A stretch of DNA of 64,000 nucleotides from Rugosimonospora africana (GCF_016862975.1 NZ_BONZ01000013.1:186001-250000), one strand, 5' to 3'. Shown: positions 37,109-45,257, counted from the first letter of the stretch. Notes: a model not told the origin generated them from the letters alone. Program-made: numbers and translations.

Positions 37109-37651
37109 ATGAGTTCCGTACGCACCGCTGCCCGCGCCATGCTCGCGGGAATCTTCGTGGCGAACGGTGCCCAGGGACTGACCGACCCCGACCGGCTCGT
37201 ACCCGAGGCCAAGCAGGTCACCGACCGGGTCGTGCCGGCGCTCAAGCGCATCCTCCCCATGCTGCCCGACGACCCGCGCGCGCTGGTTCAGCTGGACCAG
37301 GCGGCGAAGCTCATCGGCGGCCTGCTGCTGGTCACGCCGCTGCGGCGCCCGGCGGCGATCGTGCTGGCCTGTTCGTTGGTTCCGACGACGCTCGCCGCAC
37401 ACCGGTTCTGGGAGTTGGACGATCCGTCCGCCCGCAGAGCCCAGAACAACAACTTCCTCAAGAACGTCGGACTGATGGGCGGCCTGCTGCTGACCGCCCT
37501 CGACACCGAAGGCCGGCCGGGCCTGCGCTGGCGGACCACACACCTGATCTCCGATGCCAACCGGTCGATGCACCGGGCGGCTCACGACACGCAACTCCGG
37601 GTCCGCCTCGCGGCGCAGGCGAACCCGGTCACCCGTCGGCTGTCCGCCTGA
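37109..37651 (+). CDS. DoxX-family membrane protein
   Basis: A 180-residue protein with four hydrophobic segments. ARAMLAGIFVANGAQGL near the N-terminus and FLKNVGLMGGLLLTA near residue 115 are typical of DoxX. The family is linked to respiratory or thiol redox systems in some bacteria, but this member has no defining cysteine. No clear ribosome-binding site precedes the ATG. It follows the ATPase gene by 48 bases; co-transcription is possible. Confidence 0.8.
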   Translation: MSSVRTAARAMLAGIFVANGAQGLTDPDRLVPEAKQVTDRVVPALKRILPMLPDDPRALVQLDQAAKLIGGLLLVTPLRRPAAIVLACSLVPTTLAAHRFWELDDPSARRAQNNNFLKNVGLMGGLLLTALDTEGRPGLRWRTTHLISDANRSMHRAAHDTQLRVRLAAQANPVTRRLSA

Positions 37652-37869
37652 AGTGGAGGATCCCTTCCCTCTTTCGTAAGCATCCGCTGAGGTTGCGCTG
37701 ATCTCGGCGGCACACAATTAGCACATCAATCACCTGAATCCGCCGGCATGCGTTAACCCCTATGAAATATGACGAAGCAGTGTGGGATCAGACACGTTCG
37801 GATAACGCGGGAGGTGCGCCCTTGGCGCGCCGCTCTAGGCTCCTCGATAGACCGGGGTGGGAAGCACGC

Positions 37870-39459
37870 ATGGAGCACGGGGGTGTCGAAAGCATGCCGG
37901 CGACCGTCAAGGATCGACCGCGTATTGCCATTGAAGACCACCAACGCCAGGTCGTCGGCCGGCTCCGTCGGCTTGGTCCGGTCTGGGTCCACCGTGGCAC
38001 GCTGATCCGGCTCGGCATCCTCGCCCTCGCCGTGTACGCCGCGGTGAAGGCGGTCGACAAGTGGGGCCGCCACTACACGTTCTTCGACATGAACATCTAT
38101 CACGGCGCGATGGTGTGGTGGACGCACGGCGGAAACCTGTACGACTTCGTGGCCCCCAACACCACGCTCGGTTTCACGTACCCGCCGTTCGCCGCGCTGG
38201 TGATGGCGCCGATGGCCGTGCTCCCAGCGCTCGCCGCGGGCTGGGTGAACACGGTGATCAGCCTCGCCGCGTTCACCGTGCTGCTGGCCTGGCTGCTGGT
38301 ACCGATCGCCGACCGGTACGGCTGGCGCCGCTGGTTTGTCGTCGCCCTCGCCGTACCGCTGGCCGGCGCGACCGAACCGATCCGAGAGACGCTCGGCTTC
38401 GGGCAGGTCAACATCCTGCTCGCGCTGCTCATCTACGCCGACTTCGTCGCCCTGCGCAACCGGGCGAAGCTCGCGGCAACCCCGTCGCGCCTGGCGGTCA
38501 CCGTCGGAGCCGCCCGCACCACCGGGCCCACCAAGACAGCCAGCCCGACCGAGACAGGCGGCACCGTCACGGGTGACGCCGCCGACGACACCGAAGGGGC
38601 GGAGCCGATCGGCACGGTCGCCGCCGCGCTGCGCAGGCTGTGGAACTCCGGCGCGCTGGCCGGCCTGGGCGTCGGCCTGGCCACCGCGATCAAGCTGACG
38701 CCGGGCGTGTTCATCGCGTACTTCGTGGTGACCAAGCAGTGGCGCGCCGCGATCGTCTCCGCCGCCACCACCGCGGTCGTGACCCTGCTGACCTTCGCGG
38801 TCGCGGGCAAGGCGGCCACCCAGTACTTCACGTCGGTCGTCTTCGACACCAGCCGGGTCGGCGCCGTCGACGCGACCGCGAACCAGTCCCTGGCCGGTGT
38901 GCTGGCCCGGCTCTACGACTCGACCACCACGCCCACGCTGATGTGGCTGGCCTTCGCCGCACTGCTGTTCGCGGTCGGCATGATCCGGGGTAGCGGCGCG
39001 CACAGCGACGGCGACGAGTTGGCCGCGTTCACCATCGTCGGGCTGACCGGCAACGCGATCTGCCCGATCTCCTGGTCGCACCACCTGGTCTTCCTGATTC
39101 CGGCGCTGATCGTGCTCGGCGACTCGGCACTGCGCCGGCACCAGGCCGCGCGCGGCCTGTCGACCCGGGACATGTGGTCCTGGGGTCCGGGTGGGATGCC
39201 GGCGATGGCCGGCCTGACCAGGGCCGCCGCCGCGATCGGTGTCTACGTGCTGTTCGTCGTGTCGCCGATCTGGAAGTACGAGCACAAGTTCCCGGCCGTC
39301 TCGCACTACGCCGACGGGCTGCACGGCGCGTTCTGGGAGAACTCGCTGGCGCTGGCCGTCATCGCGCTCGTGGTGCTGCTGCCCTGGCGGCCCGGTGCCG
39401 ATCCGGCCTTCTACCCGGAGCCGGCCCTGGCGCGTCGCGCCACCCTGCGCAACCGCTGA
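37870..39459 (+). CDS. GT87-family (DUF2029) polyprenyl-phosphate mannosyltransferase-like protein
   Basis: About 529 residues and ten to twelve transmembrane helices. The first outer loop has FFDMNIYHGAMVWWTHGG and NLYDFVAP followed by FTYPPFAALVMAP, the GT-C/GT87 signature with the catalytic-type Asp. A polar linker (residues about 210-255, rich in Thr and Gly) interrupts the helices. The start is uncertain: ATG codons at 37762, 37870 and 37894 are in frame. I chose 37870, which has GGTGGGAAG upstream. It would add a pentose or mannose from a lipid-linked donor on the outer membrane face. Confidence 0.78.
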   Translation: MEHGGVESMPATVKDRPRIAIEDHQRQVVGRLRRLGPVWVHRGTLIRLGILALAVYAAVKAVDKWGRHYTFFDMNIYHGAMVWWTHGGNLYDFVAPNTTLGFTYPPFAALVMAPMAVLPALAAGWVNTVISLAAFTVLLAWLLVPIADRYGWRRWFVVALAVPLAGATEPIRETLGFGQVNILLALLIYADFVALRNRAKLAATPSRLAVTVGAARTTGPTKTASPTETGGTVTGDAADDTEGAEPIGTVAAALRRLWNSGALAGLGVGLATAIKLTPGVFIAYFVVTKQWRAAIVSAATTAVVTLLTFAVAGKAATQYFTSVVFDTSRVGAVDATANQSLAGVLARLYDSTTTPTLMWLAFAALLFAVGMIRGSGAHSDGDELAAFTIVGLTGNAICPISWSHHLVFLIPALIVLGDSALRRHQAARGLSTRDMWSWGPGGMPAMAGLTRAAAAIGVYVLFVVSPIWKYEHKFPAVSHYADGLHGAFWENSLALAVIALVVLLPWRPGADPAFYPEPALARRATLRNR

Positions 39460-39495
39460 CCCGGTCCATCGTCCGCCCGCCGGCGAGGAGACCGG

Positions 39496-39906
39496 TCACG
39501 GGCTGTTGACCCACTCCTCGGTACCGTCCGCGAAGACCTGCCGCTTCCACACCGGGAGCCGGGACTTCACCTCGTCGACCAGGTCGGCGCAGGCGGCGAA
39601 CGCGGCCGCCCGGTGCGCGGTCGACACCGCCGCGACCAGGGCGATGTCGCCGACCTTGAGCAGCCCGACGCGGTGCGACACCGCTACCGCGTAGACCTCC
39701 GGCCGGGCGGCGATCTCGTCGGCGACCTCGGCCAGTACCTTTTCCGCGCTCGGGTGCGCCTCATACTCCAGCTCGGACACGCCGCGCCCATCGTCGTGGT
39801 CGCGAACCACACCCTGGAACGACACGACCGCACCGGCCGCCGGGTGCGCCACCGCGCGCTCGTGCGCCGCGAGGTCGAGCGGTTCCCCGGTCACCGAGAT
39901 CATCAT
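39496..39906 (-). CDS. moaE: Molybdopterin synthase catalytic subunit MoaE
   Basis: A 136-residue protein. GAVVSFQGVVRDHDDGRGV (with the conserved Arg), LEYEAHPSAEKVL and HRVGLLKVGDIALVAAVS are hallmarks, and the catalytic lysine lies in VDEVKSRLPVWKRQVF. It joins two dithiolene sulfurs to precursor Z using MoaD thiocarboxylate. The ATG at 39906 overlaps the moeA stop by four bases and has GGGAG five bases upstream. It is the last gene of the moeA-moaE pair. Confidence 0.93.
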   Translation of the reverse strand: MMISVTGEPLDLAAHERAVAHPAAGAVVSFQGVVRDHDDGRGVSELEYEAHPSAEKVLAEVADEIAARPEVYAVAVSHRVGLLKVGDIALVAAVSTAHRAAAFAACADLVDEVKSRLPVWKRQVFADGTEEWVNSP

Positions 39907-41138
39907 GGTCGCTCCCCGGCGAGCAACGGCAGCGGTACCAGCGCCACCTCGTCCCCGGCCACCGCGTCGGAGTTGGGCGGGATCACCGCGAAGCCGACCG
40001 CCCGGGCCATGCCCCGCAGCATCGACGACGCGGCATGGGAGACGGCGACTCCGTCCGAGTCGACGAGCGCGAGATGGGTGAACCCGCCACGGGCGCCGAC
40101 CGGAGCGGACAGCCGGATGGTCGGCAGTGCCGGCATGGGCCGGCCGGACAGCCCGGCCACCGCCGGGGCGACCAGGGACACCAATGCCACGACCGCGGAC
40201 TGCGGGTTTCCGGGCAGGCCGGCCACCAGGGTGGTACCGCCGCCCGGACGCGGCACGCTGGCCAGCAGCATGGGGAAGCCGGGGCGTACCTCGACGGTGT
40301 TGACCAGGTACGCCGCGCCGAGTTGGGCGAGTGCCGGGTGCAGGTGGTCGACCGGGCCGCTCATCGTGCCGCCGGTGGTGCAGATCAGCTCGGCGCCCCC
40401 GGCCAGCGCGCGGTTCAACGCCTCCACGTGCGCCTCGAGGGTGTCCTCGACCGGGCCGAGCACCGGGCCGGCGGCGGCACCGAGCCGGCGCAGCCAGGCC
40501 GGTACCGACGGACCGAGCGAGTCGCGGACCCGTCCGTCGCCGGGCAGCCCGCTGGTCAGCAGTTCGTCCCCGAACACCAGTACCGCGGTGGTGGGCGCGG
40601 CCCGTACGCCGAGCGTGTCGTACCCGCACGACGCGGCCAGGCCGATCACCGCCGGATTGACCGCGGTACCCGCCGGCAGCAGTTCCTCACCGAGGCGGGC
40701 CTCCTCGCCCGGCTCGCGCCACTCCGGTGTGGAGCGCGGCGTGCCACTGACCCGACCGTCCTGCTCACGGGTCGAGTCCTCGGTGCGCACGATCGCCGTG
40801 GTATCCGGCGGTACCGCGGCGCCGGTCGCGATCTCGACGCACACACCGTCTTCGGCGAGCGGCCGCGCCAGGGTACCGGCGAGCACCCGCCCGATCACCC
40901 GCCACGGGCCGGGGCCCCGTACCGCGAAACCGTCCACGCTGGACGTCGGGAACGCGGGCAGGTCGGTACGGGTGAGCAGCGGGTACGCCAGGGTCGCGCC
41001 GTCGGCGTCGGCGAGCGGCACCTCGACCGGCGGTGCGGCGGCATCCACCCCGGCCGCGTACGCCACCGCCCGGGCGTCTTCCCAGGGCAGCGGGCCGGTC
41101 TGCCCGGTCGGATTCGCCGTTGACGGTTGAACGGTCAC
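39903..41138 (-). CDS. moeA: Molybdopterin molybdotransferase MoeA
   Basis: A 411-residue protein starting at GTG. It shows FPTSSVDGFAVRG near the N-terminus, VEIATGAAVPPDTTAIVRTED, and the GTTGGTMSGP-type MoeA core (ICTTGGTMSGPVDHL) followed by FPMLLASVP and VAGLPGNPQSAVV. It inserts molybdate into adenylated molybdopterin made by Mog. It is leaderless, with TAGGCT six bases before the GTG. Residues 130-145 (STREQDGRVSGTPRSTPE) form a polar insertion not needed for the fold. Confidence 0.93.
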   Translation of the reverse strand: MTVQPSTANPTGQTGPLPWEDARAVAYAAGVDAAAPPVEVPLADADGATLAYPLLTRTDLPAFPTSSVDGFAVRGPGPWRVIGRVLAGTLARPLAEDGVCVEIATGAAVPPDTTAIVRTEDSTREQDGRVSGTPRSTPEWREPGEEARLGEELLPAGTAVNPAVIGLAASCGYDTLGVRAAPTTAVLVFGDELLTSGLPGDGRVRDSLGPSVPAWLRRLGAAAGPVLGPVEDTLEAHVEALNRALAGGAELICTTGGTMSGPVDHLHPALAQLGAAYLVNTVEVRPGFPMLLASVPRPGGGTTLVAGLPGNPQSAVVALVSLVAPAVAGLSGRPMPALPTIRLSAPVGARGGFTHLALVDSDGVAVSHAASSMLRGMARAVGFAVIPPNSDAVAGDEVALVPLPLLAGERP

Positions 41139-41144
41139 CCCGAC

Positions 41145-41150
41145 AGCCTA
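41145..41150 (-). promoter_or_regulatory. -10 element TAGGCT for leaderless moeA
   Basis: TAGGCT on the reverse strand ends six bases before the GTG at 41138, in the 35-base gap after mog. Confidence 0.58.
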
Positions 41151-41173
41151 TCCGCGAACGTGGTCGGAGCGGA

Positions 41174-41656
41174 TCACTGTGATCGAGGATGGTCGCCGCC
41201 GCGCAGTTGGTCCACGGCGTGAGTCAGGATCGGGCCGAGGACGGCCAGCCCGTCGCGCGCACCGCCGGTGGAGCCGGGGAGGTTGACGACCAGCGTACGG
41301 CCGGCGACCCCGGCCAGCCCCCGGGACAGTACCGAGGTCGGCACCCGGTCCCGGCTGTGTGCGCGCAACGCCTCCGCGATGCCGGGTACCTCGTAATCCA
41401 GCACTGCCCGGGTCACCTCTGGGGTGCGGTCGCTCGGGTTGAGCCCGGTACCCCCGCTGGTGAGCACCACGTCGAATCCGGCCTCGACCGCCTCTCGCAA
41501 CGCCTGCCCGACCGGCTCCCCGTCCGGTACCACGACCGGCTCGCCCACCTCGCAGCCCAGCTCGCGCAGCCCGGTGATCAGCAGCGGCCCGCTGGTGTCC
41601 CGGTACACGCCGGCCGACGCCCGGTTCGACGCCACGATCACCCTCGCCCGGATCAT
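41174..41656 (-). CDS. mog: Molybdopterin adenylyltransferase (Mog/MoaB family)
   Basis: A 160-residue protein of the MogA/MoaB fold. VIVASNRASAGVYRDTSGPL and the nucleotide-binding VLTSGGTGLNPSDRTPE are complete, with the Asp/Thr-Pro-Glu motif intact. VVNLPGSTGGARDGL near the C-terminus is conserved. It adenylates molybdopterin before MoeA. Its ATG overlaps the moaC stop by four bases (ATGA), so it is co-translated with moaC. Confidence 0.9.
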   Translation of the reverse strand: MIRARVIVASNRASAGVYRDTSGPLLITGLRELGCEVGEPVVVPDGEPVGQALREAVEAGFDVVLTSGGTGLNPSDRTPEVTRAVLDYEVPGIAEALRAHSRDRVPTSVLSRGLAGVAGRTLVVNLPGSTGGARDGLAVLGPILTHAVDQLRGGDHPRSQ

Positions 41657-42132
41657 GTTGGCCGTTCCCAGAGGCCGGTCTTCCCGCCCTCTTTGCGCAG
41701 CACCCGCACCCGGTCGAGCGTCGCCGCCGGATCCACCGCCTTGATCATGTCGATGAGCGCGAGTCCACCGGCCGCCACCGCGGTGAGCGCCTCCATCTCC
41801 ACGCCGGTACGGTCGGCCGTGCGCGCGGTGACCTCGATGGAGACCGCTGACTCGCCGAGGGTCAGCTCGACGTCCACCCCATGCAACGCGATCGGGTGGC
41901 AGAGCGGCACCAGATCGGGTGTCCGCTTGGCACCCATGATCGCGGCCACCCGGGCGACCGCGAGCGCGTCGCCCTTGGGCAACGCGTCCCGGCGCAGCAG
42001 ATCGATGACCTCACGAGTAGTGCGCACCTCGCCGGCGGCTAACGCACGCCGGACTGAGACCGCCTTTTCCGATACATCCACCATGCGGGCCGCACCTTGC
42101 TCGTCCACATGGGTCAACTTCGCGTCCACCAC
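41653..42132 (-). CDS. moaC: Cyclic pyranopterin monophosphate synthase MoaC
   Basis: A 159-residue protein. AARMVDVSEKAVSVRRALA, the catalytic LVPLCHPIALHGVDVEL (conserved His), RTGVEMEALTAVAAGGLALI and DMIKAVDP are all present. It converts 3',8-cyclo-GTP to precursor Z, following MoaA. It starts at GTG 42132, with TACGCT eight bases upstream, so it may be leaderless. It is the first gene of the moaC-mog operon. Confidence 0.94.
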   Translation of the reverse strand: MVDAKLTHVDEQGAARMVDVSEKAVSVRRALAAGEVRTTREVIDLLRRDALPKGDALAVARVAAIMGAKRTPDLVPLCHPIALHGVDVELTLGESAVSIEVTARTADRTGVEMEALTAVAAGGLALIDMIKAVDPAATLDRVRVLRKEGGKTGLWERPT

Positions 42133-42140
42133 AACTCAAC

Positions 42141-42146
42141 AGCGTA
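42141..42146 (-). promoter_or_regulatory. Candidate -10 element TACGCT for moaC
   Basis: TACGCT on the reverse strand ends eight bases before the GTG at 42132, one or two bases more than the other leaderless genes here. Confidence 0.42.
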
Positions 42147-42257
42147 CGAGCCGGAAGAGGATGACCGAACCGGTGGTCGGACCGAACCCGTGCGACTGAG
42201 CCGGCGTGTCTGGATACGCGTACCGTGAGAACGGACCCTTGACTTCCAGGAGGGTAT

Positions 42258-42323
42258 ATGAATGACGCGAGAGACGAAAAGATAATGATGTCTCCCGATT
42301 CTGGCGATGCTTGCGGGCAATAG
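42258..42323 (+). CDS. Putative 21-residue small protein
   Basis: A frame of 21 codons preceded by AGGAGGG (42248-42254) three bases before the ATG, one of the strongest ribosome-binding sequences in the window. TACCGT at 42221-42226 could be its -10. The peptide begins MNDARDEKI and ends SGDACGQ, with one Cys near the C-terminus. No homologue comes to mind. It could be a leader peptide, a signalling peptide precursor, or chance. Confidence 0.35.
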   Translation: MNDARDEKIMMSPDSGDACGQ

Positions 42324-42470
42324 GCGGCTAATGCCTGATCTCCCCCGGAATGCCTGCTCAGTGGCATCGCAAACCGCGATTATGCGCTCACACAAAGTGG
42401 TCAATTGTGTCAAGCTTCGCGCATCATGAAATGAGCGACATTTTTGATATGCAAATTGCGTTCTGCATCT

Positions 42471-42476
42471 TAATCT
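42471..42476 (+). promoter_or_regulatory. Candidate -10 element TAATCT before the 20-codon frame
   Basis: TAATCT fits TANNNT and lies 35 bases before the ATG at 42512. A TTGATA at 42444-42449 is 21 bases upstream, which is too far for a normal -35. Confidence 0.3.
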
Positions 42477-42478
42477 CA

Positions 42479-42504
42479 TCCCATCGAGGCCAACTTTGAT
42501 GGGA
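42479..42504 (+). promoter_or_regulatory. Inverted repeat overlapping the ribosome-binding site of the 20-codon frame
   Basis: TCCCATC (42479-42485) and GATGGGA (42498-42504) are perfect seven-base arms around 12 bases. The right arm overlaps GGGAGAG, which serves the ATG at 42512. As RNA it could hide the ribosome-binding site; as DNA it could be an operator near the start of transcription. Confidence 0.4.
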
Positions 42505-42511
42505 GAGAACA

Positions 42512-42574
42512 ATGGCGAAGAACAGCAACTGCGACCACGTGAACAACATCAACCGCAGCAACGACTGGTACTGA
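42512..42574 (+). CDS. Putative 20-residue Asn-rich small protein
   Basis: A frame encoding MAKNSNCDHVNNINRSNDWY. GGGAGAG lies four bases upstream of the ATG. Six of 20 residues are Asn, there is one Cys, and it ends Trp-Tyr. The composition is unlike shadow frames in high-GC DNA, where Ala, Arg, Gly and Pro dominate. No transporter or modification gene is adjacent, so a peptide natural product is not supported; a small regulatory or signalling peptide is possible. I do not recognise a family. Confidence 0.42.
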   Translation: MAKNSNCDHVNNINRSNDWY

Positions 42575-42668
42575 GAGATCCCGTCCGACGACTTGCGGAT
42601 TTGCGGTACTCATAGCCGCAGCGGAACTCGGACCGAGCACTTGATTGTCGAACGGACTCAGATGCACC

Positions 42669-42674
42669 TACGCT
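42669..42674 (+). promoter_or_regulatory. -10 element TACGCT before the GGDEF-EAL leader frame
   Basis: TACGCT ends seven bases before the ATG at 42682. Transcription would begin at or next to that ATG. Confidence 0.5.
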
Positions 42675-42681
42675 GAACCGC

Positions 42682-42711
42682 ATGCCCACCATCGGCAGCC
42701 AAGGACGTTGA
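42682..42711 (+). CDS. Putative nine-residue leaderless upstream peptide
   Basis: ATG 42682 opens a nine-codon frame (MPTIGSQGR) that ends with TGA at 42709-42711, directly abutting the TTG start of the GGDEF-EAL gene. Its codons include the AAGGA that would be the ribosome-binding site of that gene. Translation of this frame could therefore control initiation downstream. Confidence 0.35.
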   Translation: MPTIGSQGR

Positions 42712-45213
42712 TTGGTTTACGCGGGAACCGATGAGACCGACCGGCGGTTGAATCTGACCGTCGGTCTCGTCGTCGTGATCGGATCCTGCTGCGCACTCGC
42801 CGCTGCCGTGGCCAGTGTCCGCGCTGGCGAACCTCCGTCCTGGTTCCGCATCGCCTCGACCGCGGTGATGCTCGGTCTGGCCAGTCGCGTCATACTCCAG
42901 GTCCGGGTCAAGGACAGTCACCACGGCGTCGGAATTCAAGAGGCCGTCACGCTGGTCGGCCTGATGCTCGTTCCCGGCCACTGGCTGGTGCTCTCGACCG
43001 CGGTCGCGGTCGCCGTGGCCAAGGCCACCACTCGGATGTCGCCAGTCAAGCTGCTGTTCAACACCGCCAAGGCGACCACCGTCGCCACCGCGGCCGTTGT
43101 CACGGCCAGCGCATTCGGACTGGACGGCCCGTTCTCGATCACCCGCGGCGATCTCCCGGCGATCGTCGCCGCCTCGATCGCCATCATCATCGCCGAAGAG
43201 GCACTCGCCCTTCCCGTCATCGCACTGGCGAACCGGATGCGACTGACGACCCTGTTCCGCACCAATGCCGACGTCCGGCTCGGTGGCGCGGTCATCCGGC
43301 TCGCACTGGCCACTTTCGGACTGTTCTGGTTCTCCAAGTACCAGGCCCTGATCATTGTGGTCCCGTTGATCATCGCCGGCATGCACATCGTCGCGGCCAA
43401 TCAGCTGCGGGCGCGTGCGGAGCGCGCCGCCTGGCAGAAGCTCGCGCAGGCTACCGACGAGTTCAACGAGGTCGACTTGGACGCCGTACTGCGGTCGGCG
43501 GTCACCCGGGCCTCGGAGCTGTTCTCCTCCGACGACGTCGAGGTAGAGGTCACCAATCTCGCGGTACCCAACCAGTTGGTCCGGGGCGGCCCCCACGGGC
43601 TCGGGTACACCGGCGATCCGGACGGCGCCCCTCCGGCCGAGGGGCACGTGATCGCCACTCCGCTGGAGAGCCGCGGTGGCGCGAGTGCGATCGGCGAGCT
43701 GCGGCTGCGGTTCCGGCGCAAGGTGACGCTCAGCGAACGCGAGGAGTACACGCTGCGTACCTTCGCCGCCGCGCTCTGTACCGCGGTACGTAACGCGGCC
43801 GCTTTCGCCGAGGCGCAACGGCTGGCCGAGCACCACGCCTACGCGGCGAGCCACGACCCGCTCACCGGGCTGGCCAACCGGCGGCACCTGTACGAGCACG
43901 GCGCCGCGCTGCTGTCCACCGGCGCGAAGGGCCAGATGGGTCTGCTGCTGGTCGACCTGAACCACTTCAAGGAGATCAACGACACCCTCGGGCACGCCGC
44001 CGGCGATCAGGTGCTGGCCGAGGTGGCCCGCCGGCTGGCCGCCGCGGCCGAGCCCGACGACCTCGTGGTGCGGCTCGGAGGCGACGAGTTCGCCGTGCTG
44101 TTCTCGAAGATCGCCGCACCCGCGCTGGCCCTGCCCCGGGCGAACGCCGTGCTGGCCGGGCTCAACCCGCCGATCGAGGTCGACGGCATGCGGATCGTCG
44201 TCGAGGCCAGCGCCGGAGTGGCGCTCGCCCCGTTCCGCGGCGGGGTCGAAGAGCTGCTGCGGCGCGCCGATGTGGCCATGTACCAGGCCAAACGCGAGGG
44301 CCGCACGGTCGAGATGTACGCCCGGTCCCGGGACACCGCCGATGTCGGGCGCCTGGCGCTGTCCGCCGAGTTGTCCCGGGCCGTCGCGGAGCACGAGTTC
44401 ACGGTCAACTTCCAGCCCGTGGTGGATCTCGGTACCGGCGAGGTGATCTCCACCGAGGCCCTGGCACGCTGGCACCACCCGAAGCGCGGCGACCTCAACC
44501 CGAACCGGTTCCTCGACTACGTCGAGCGGTCCGGCCTGCTCTCCGCGTTCAGCGAGGCCGTACTCGACCAGGCGCTGCGCGCCGCGTCGGCGTGGAACGC
44601 GGACGGCTTCGCGCTTCCGGTCGCGGTGAACGTCTCACCCCGCAGCCTGCTCGATCCGGGCTTCCCCGAGGTGGTGCAGCGCCGGCTGGAGCTGGCCGAC
44701 GTACCGGCCGAGACACTGATCATCGAGCTGACCGAGTCGCTGACGCTCAGCCAGCTCGACGTCGTCGACGAGGTCCTCTGCGCGCTGCGCGACCTCGGCA
44801 TCCGGCTCGCGCTGGACGACTTCGGCACCGGATACTCGTCGCTCGCGACGCTGGCCCGCATCCCGGTGCACGAGCTGAAGATCGACCGGGAGTTCGTCGC
44901 CGCGATGGAGGGCTCCGCCGAGGCCGCGGTCGTCCGCTCGACGATCGAGCTGGGCCGCAGCCTGAACCTGCTGGTGGTGGCCGAGGGCGTGGAGAGCGAG
45001 CAGCAGCGCGGCCGGCTCTGGGAGCTGGGCTGCCCGGCCGGGCAGGGGCACCTGTTCGCCCGGCCGATGCCGCTTCACCGGCTGCTGGCGACGCTGCGCC
45101 GCGGGTACGACGGCCGGCCCGGCGCGCTGGCGCCGTCGCTGCACGAGTCCGGGGCGGTGATCCGGATGCCGGTACGCCGGCCCGGAACCCGTACCCGCGA
45201 GGATCTCGGCTGA
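42712..45213 (+). CDS. Membrane-bound GGDEF-EAL cyclic-di-GMP protein
   Basis: An 833-residue protein. About six transmembrane helices (residues 10-215) form an MASE-like sensor, followed by a GAF-like linker. The GGDEF domain has RLGGDEFAVLF near residue 455 with an intact active site. The expected inhibitory RxxD five residues upstream reads AEPD, so product inhibition is probably lost. The EAL domain is complete: TEALARWHHP near 581, NVSPRSLL, ELTES, DDFGTGYSSL near 701 and VAEGVES. Both synthesis and breakdown of c-di-GMP are possible. The start is TTG 42712 with AAGGA six bases upstream, just after a nine-codon leader frame. Confidence 0.88.
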   Translation: MVYAGTDETDRRLNLTVGLVVVIGSCCALAAAVASVRAGEPPSWFRIASTAVMLGLASRVILQVRVKDSHHGVGIQEAVTLVGLMLVPGHWLVLSTAVAVAVAKATTRMSPVKLLFNTAKATTVATAAVVTASAFGLDGPFSITRGDLPAIVAASIAIIIAEEALALPVIALANRMRLTTLFRTNADVRLGGAVIRLALATFGLFWFSKYQALIIVVPLIIAGMHIVAANQLRARAERAAWQKLAQATDEFNEVDLDAVLRSAVTRASELFSSDDVEVEVTNLAVPNQLVRGGPHGLGYTGDPDGAPPAEGHVIATPLESRGGASAIGELRLRFRRKVTLSEREEYTLRTFAAALCTAVRNAAAFAEAQRLAEHHAYAASHDPLTGLANRRHLYEHGAALLSTGAKGQMGLLLVDLNHFKEINDTLGHAAGDQVLAEVARRLAAAAEPDDLVVRLGGDEFAVLFSKIAAPALALPRANAVLAGLNPPIEVDGMRIVVEASAGVALAPFRGGVEELLRRADVAMYQAKREGRTVEMYARSRDTADVGRLALSAELSRAVAEHEFTVNFQPVVDLGTGEVISTEALARWHHPKRGDLNPNRFLDYVERSGLLSAFSEAVLDQALRAASAWNADGFALPVAVNVSPRSLLDPGFPEVVQRRLELADVPAETLIIELTESLTLSQLDVVDEVLCALRDLGIRLALDDFGTGYSSLATLARIPVHELKIDREFVAAMEGSAEAAVVRSTIELGRSLNLLVVAEGVESEQQRGRLWELGCPAGQGHLFARPMPLHRLLATLRRGYDGRPGALAPSLHESGAVIRMPVRRPGTRTREDLG

Positions 45214-45257
45214 CCGGTCCCGCCCGTGGGCCGGATACGCCACCGATCCAGGCGCGC

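Larger units (their letters stand above)
42133..42711. other. AT-rich spacer holding two tiny reading frames and a leader peptide
   Basis: This 580-base spacer has no gene of normal size. Its centre is strikingly low in G+C: 22 of 60 bases between 42421 and 42480. It contains, in order, a candidate -10 (TACCGT, 42221-42226), a 21-codon frame, an inverted repeat, a 20-codon frame and a nine-codon leaderless frame. Base composition unlike its neighbours suggests either transferred DNA or a strongly regulated promoter region. Confidence 0.6.

Noticed and set aside
42331-42429. 32-codon frame between the two small peptides
   Set aside because: Only a weak AGGCGG precedes it, composition is unremarkable, and it has no supporting promoter. 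I left it uncalled although it lies in the interesting spacer.
42258-42574. A ribosomally made natural-product cluster for the small peptides
   Set aside because: No modifying enzyme, protease or dedicated transporter is adjacent; neighbours are moaC and a GGDEF-EAL gene.
42476-42667. 63-codon reverse frame opposite the 20-codon peptide
   Set aside because: Its Val-rich sequence is the mirror of the Asn codons on the forward strand. It has no ribosome-binding site and the forward frame has a good one.
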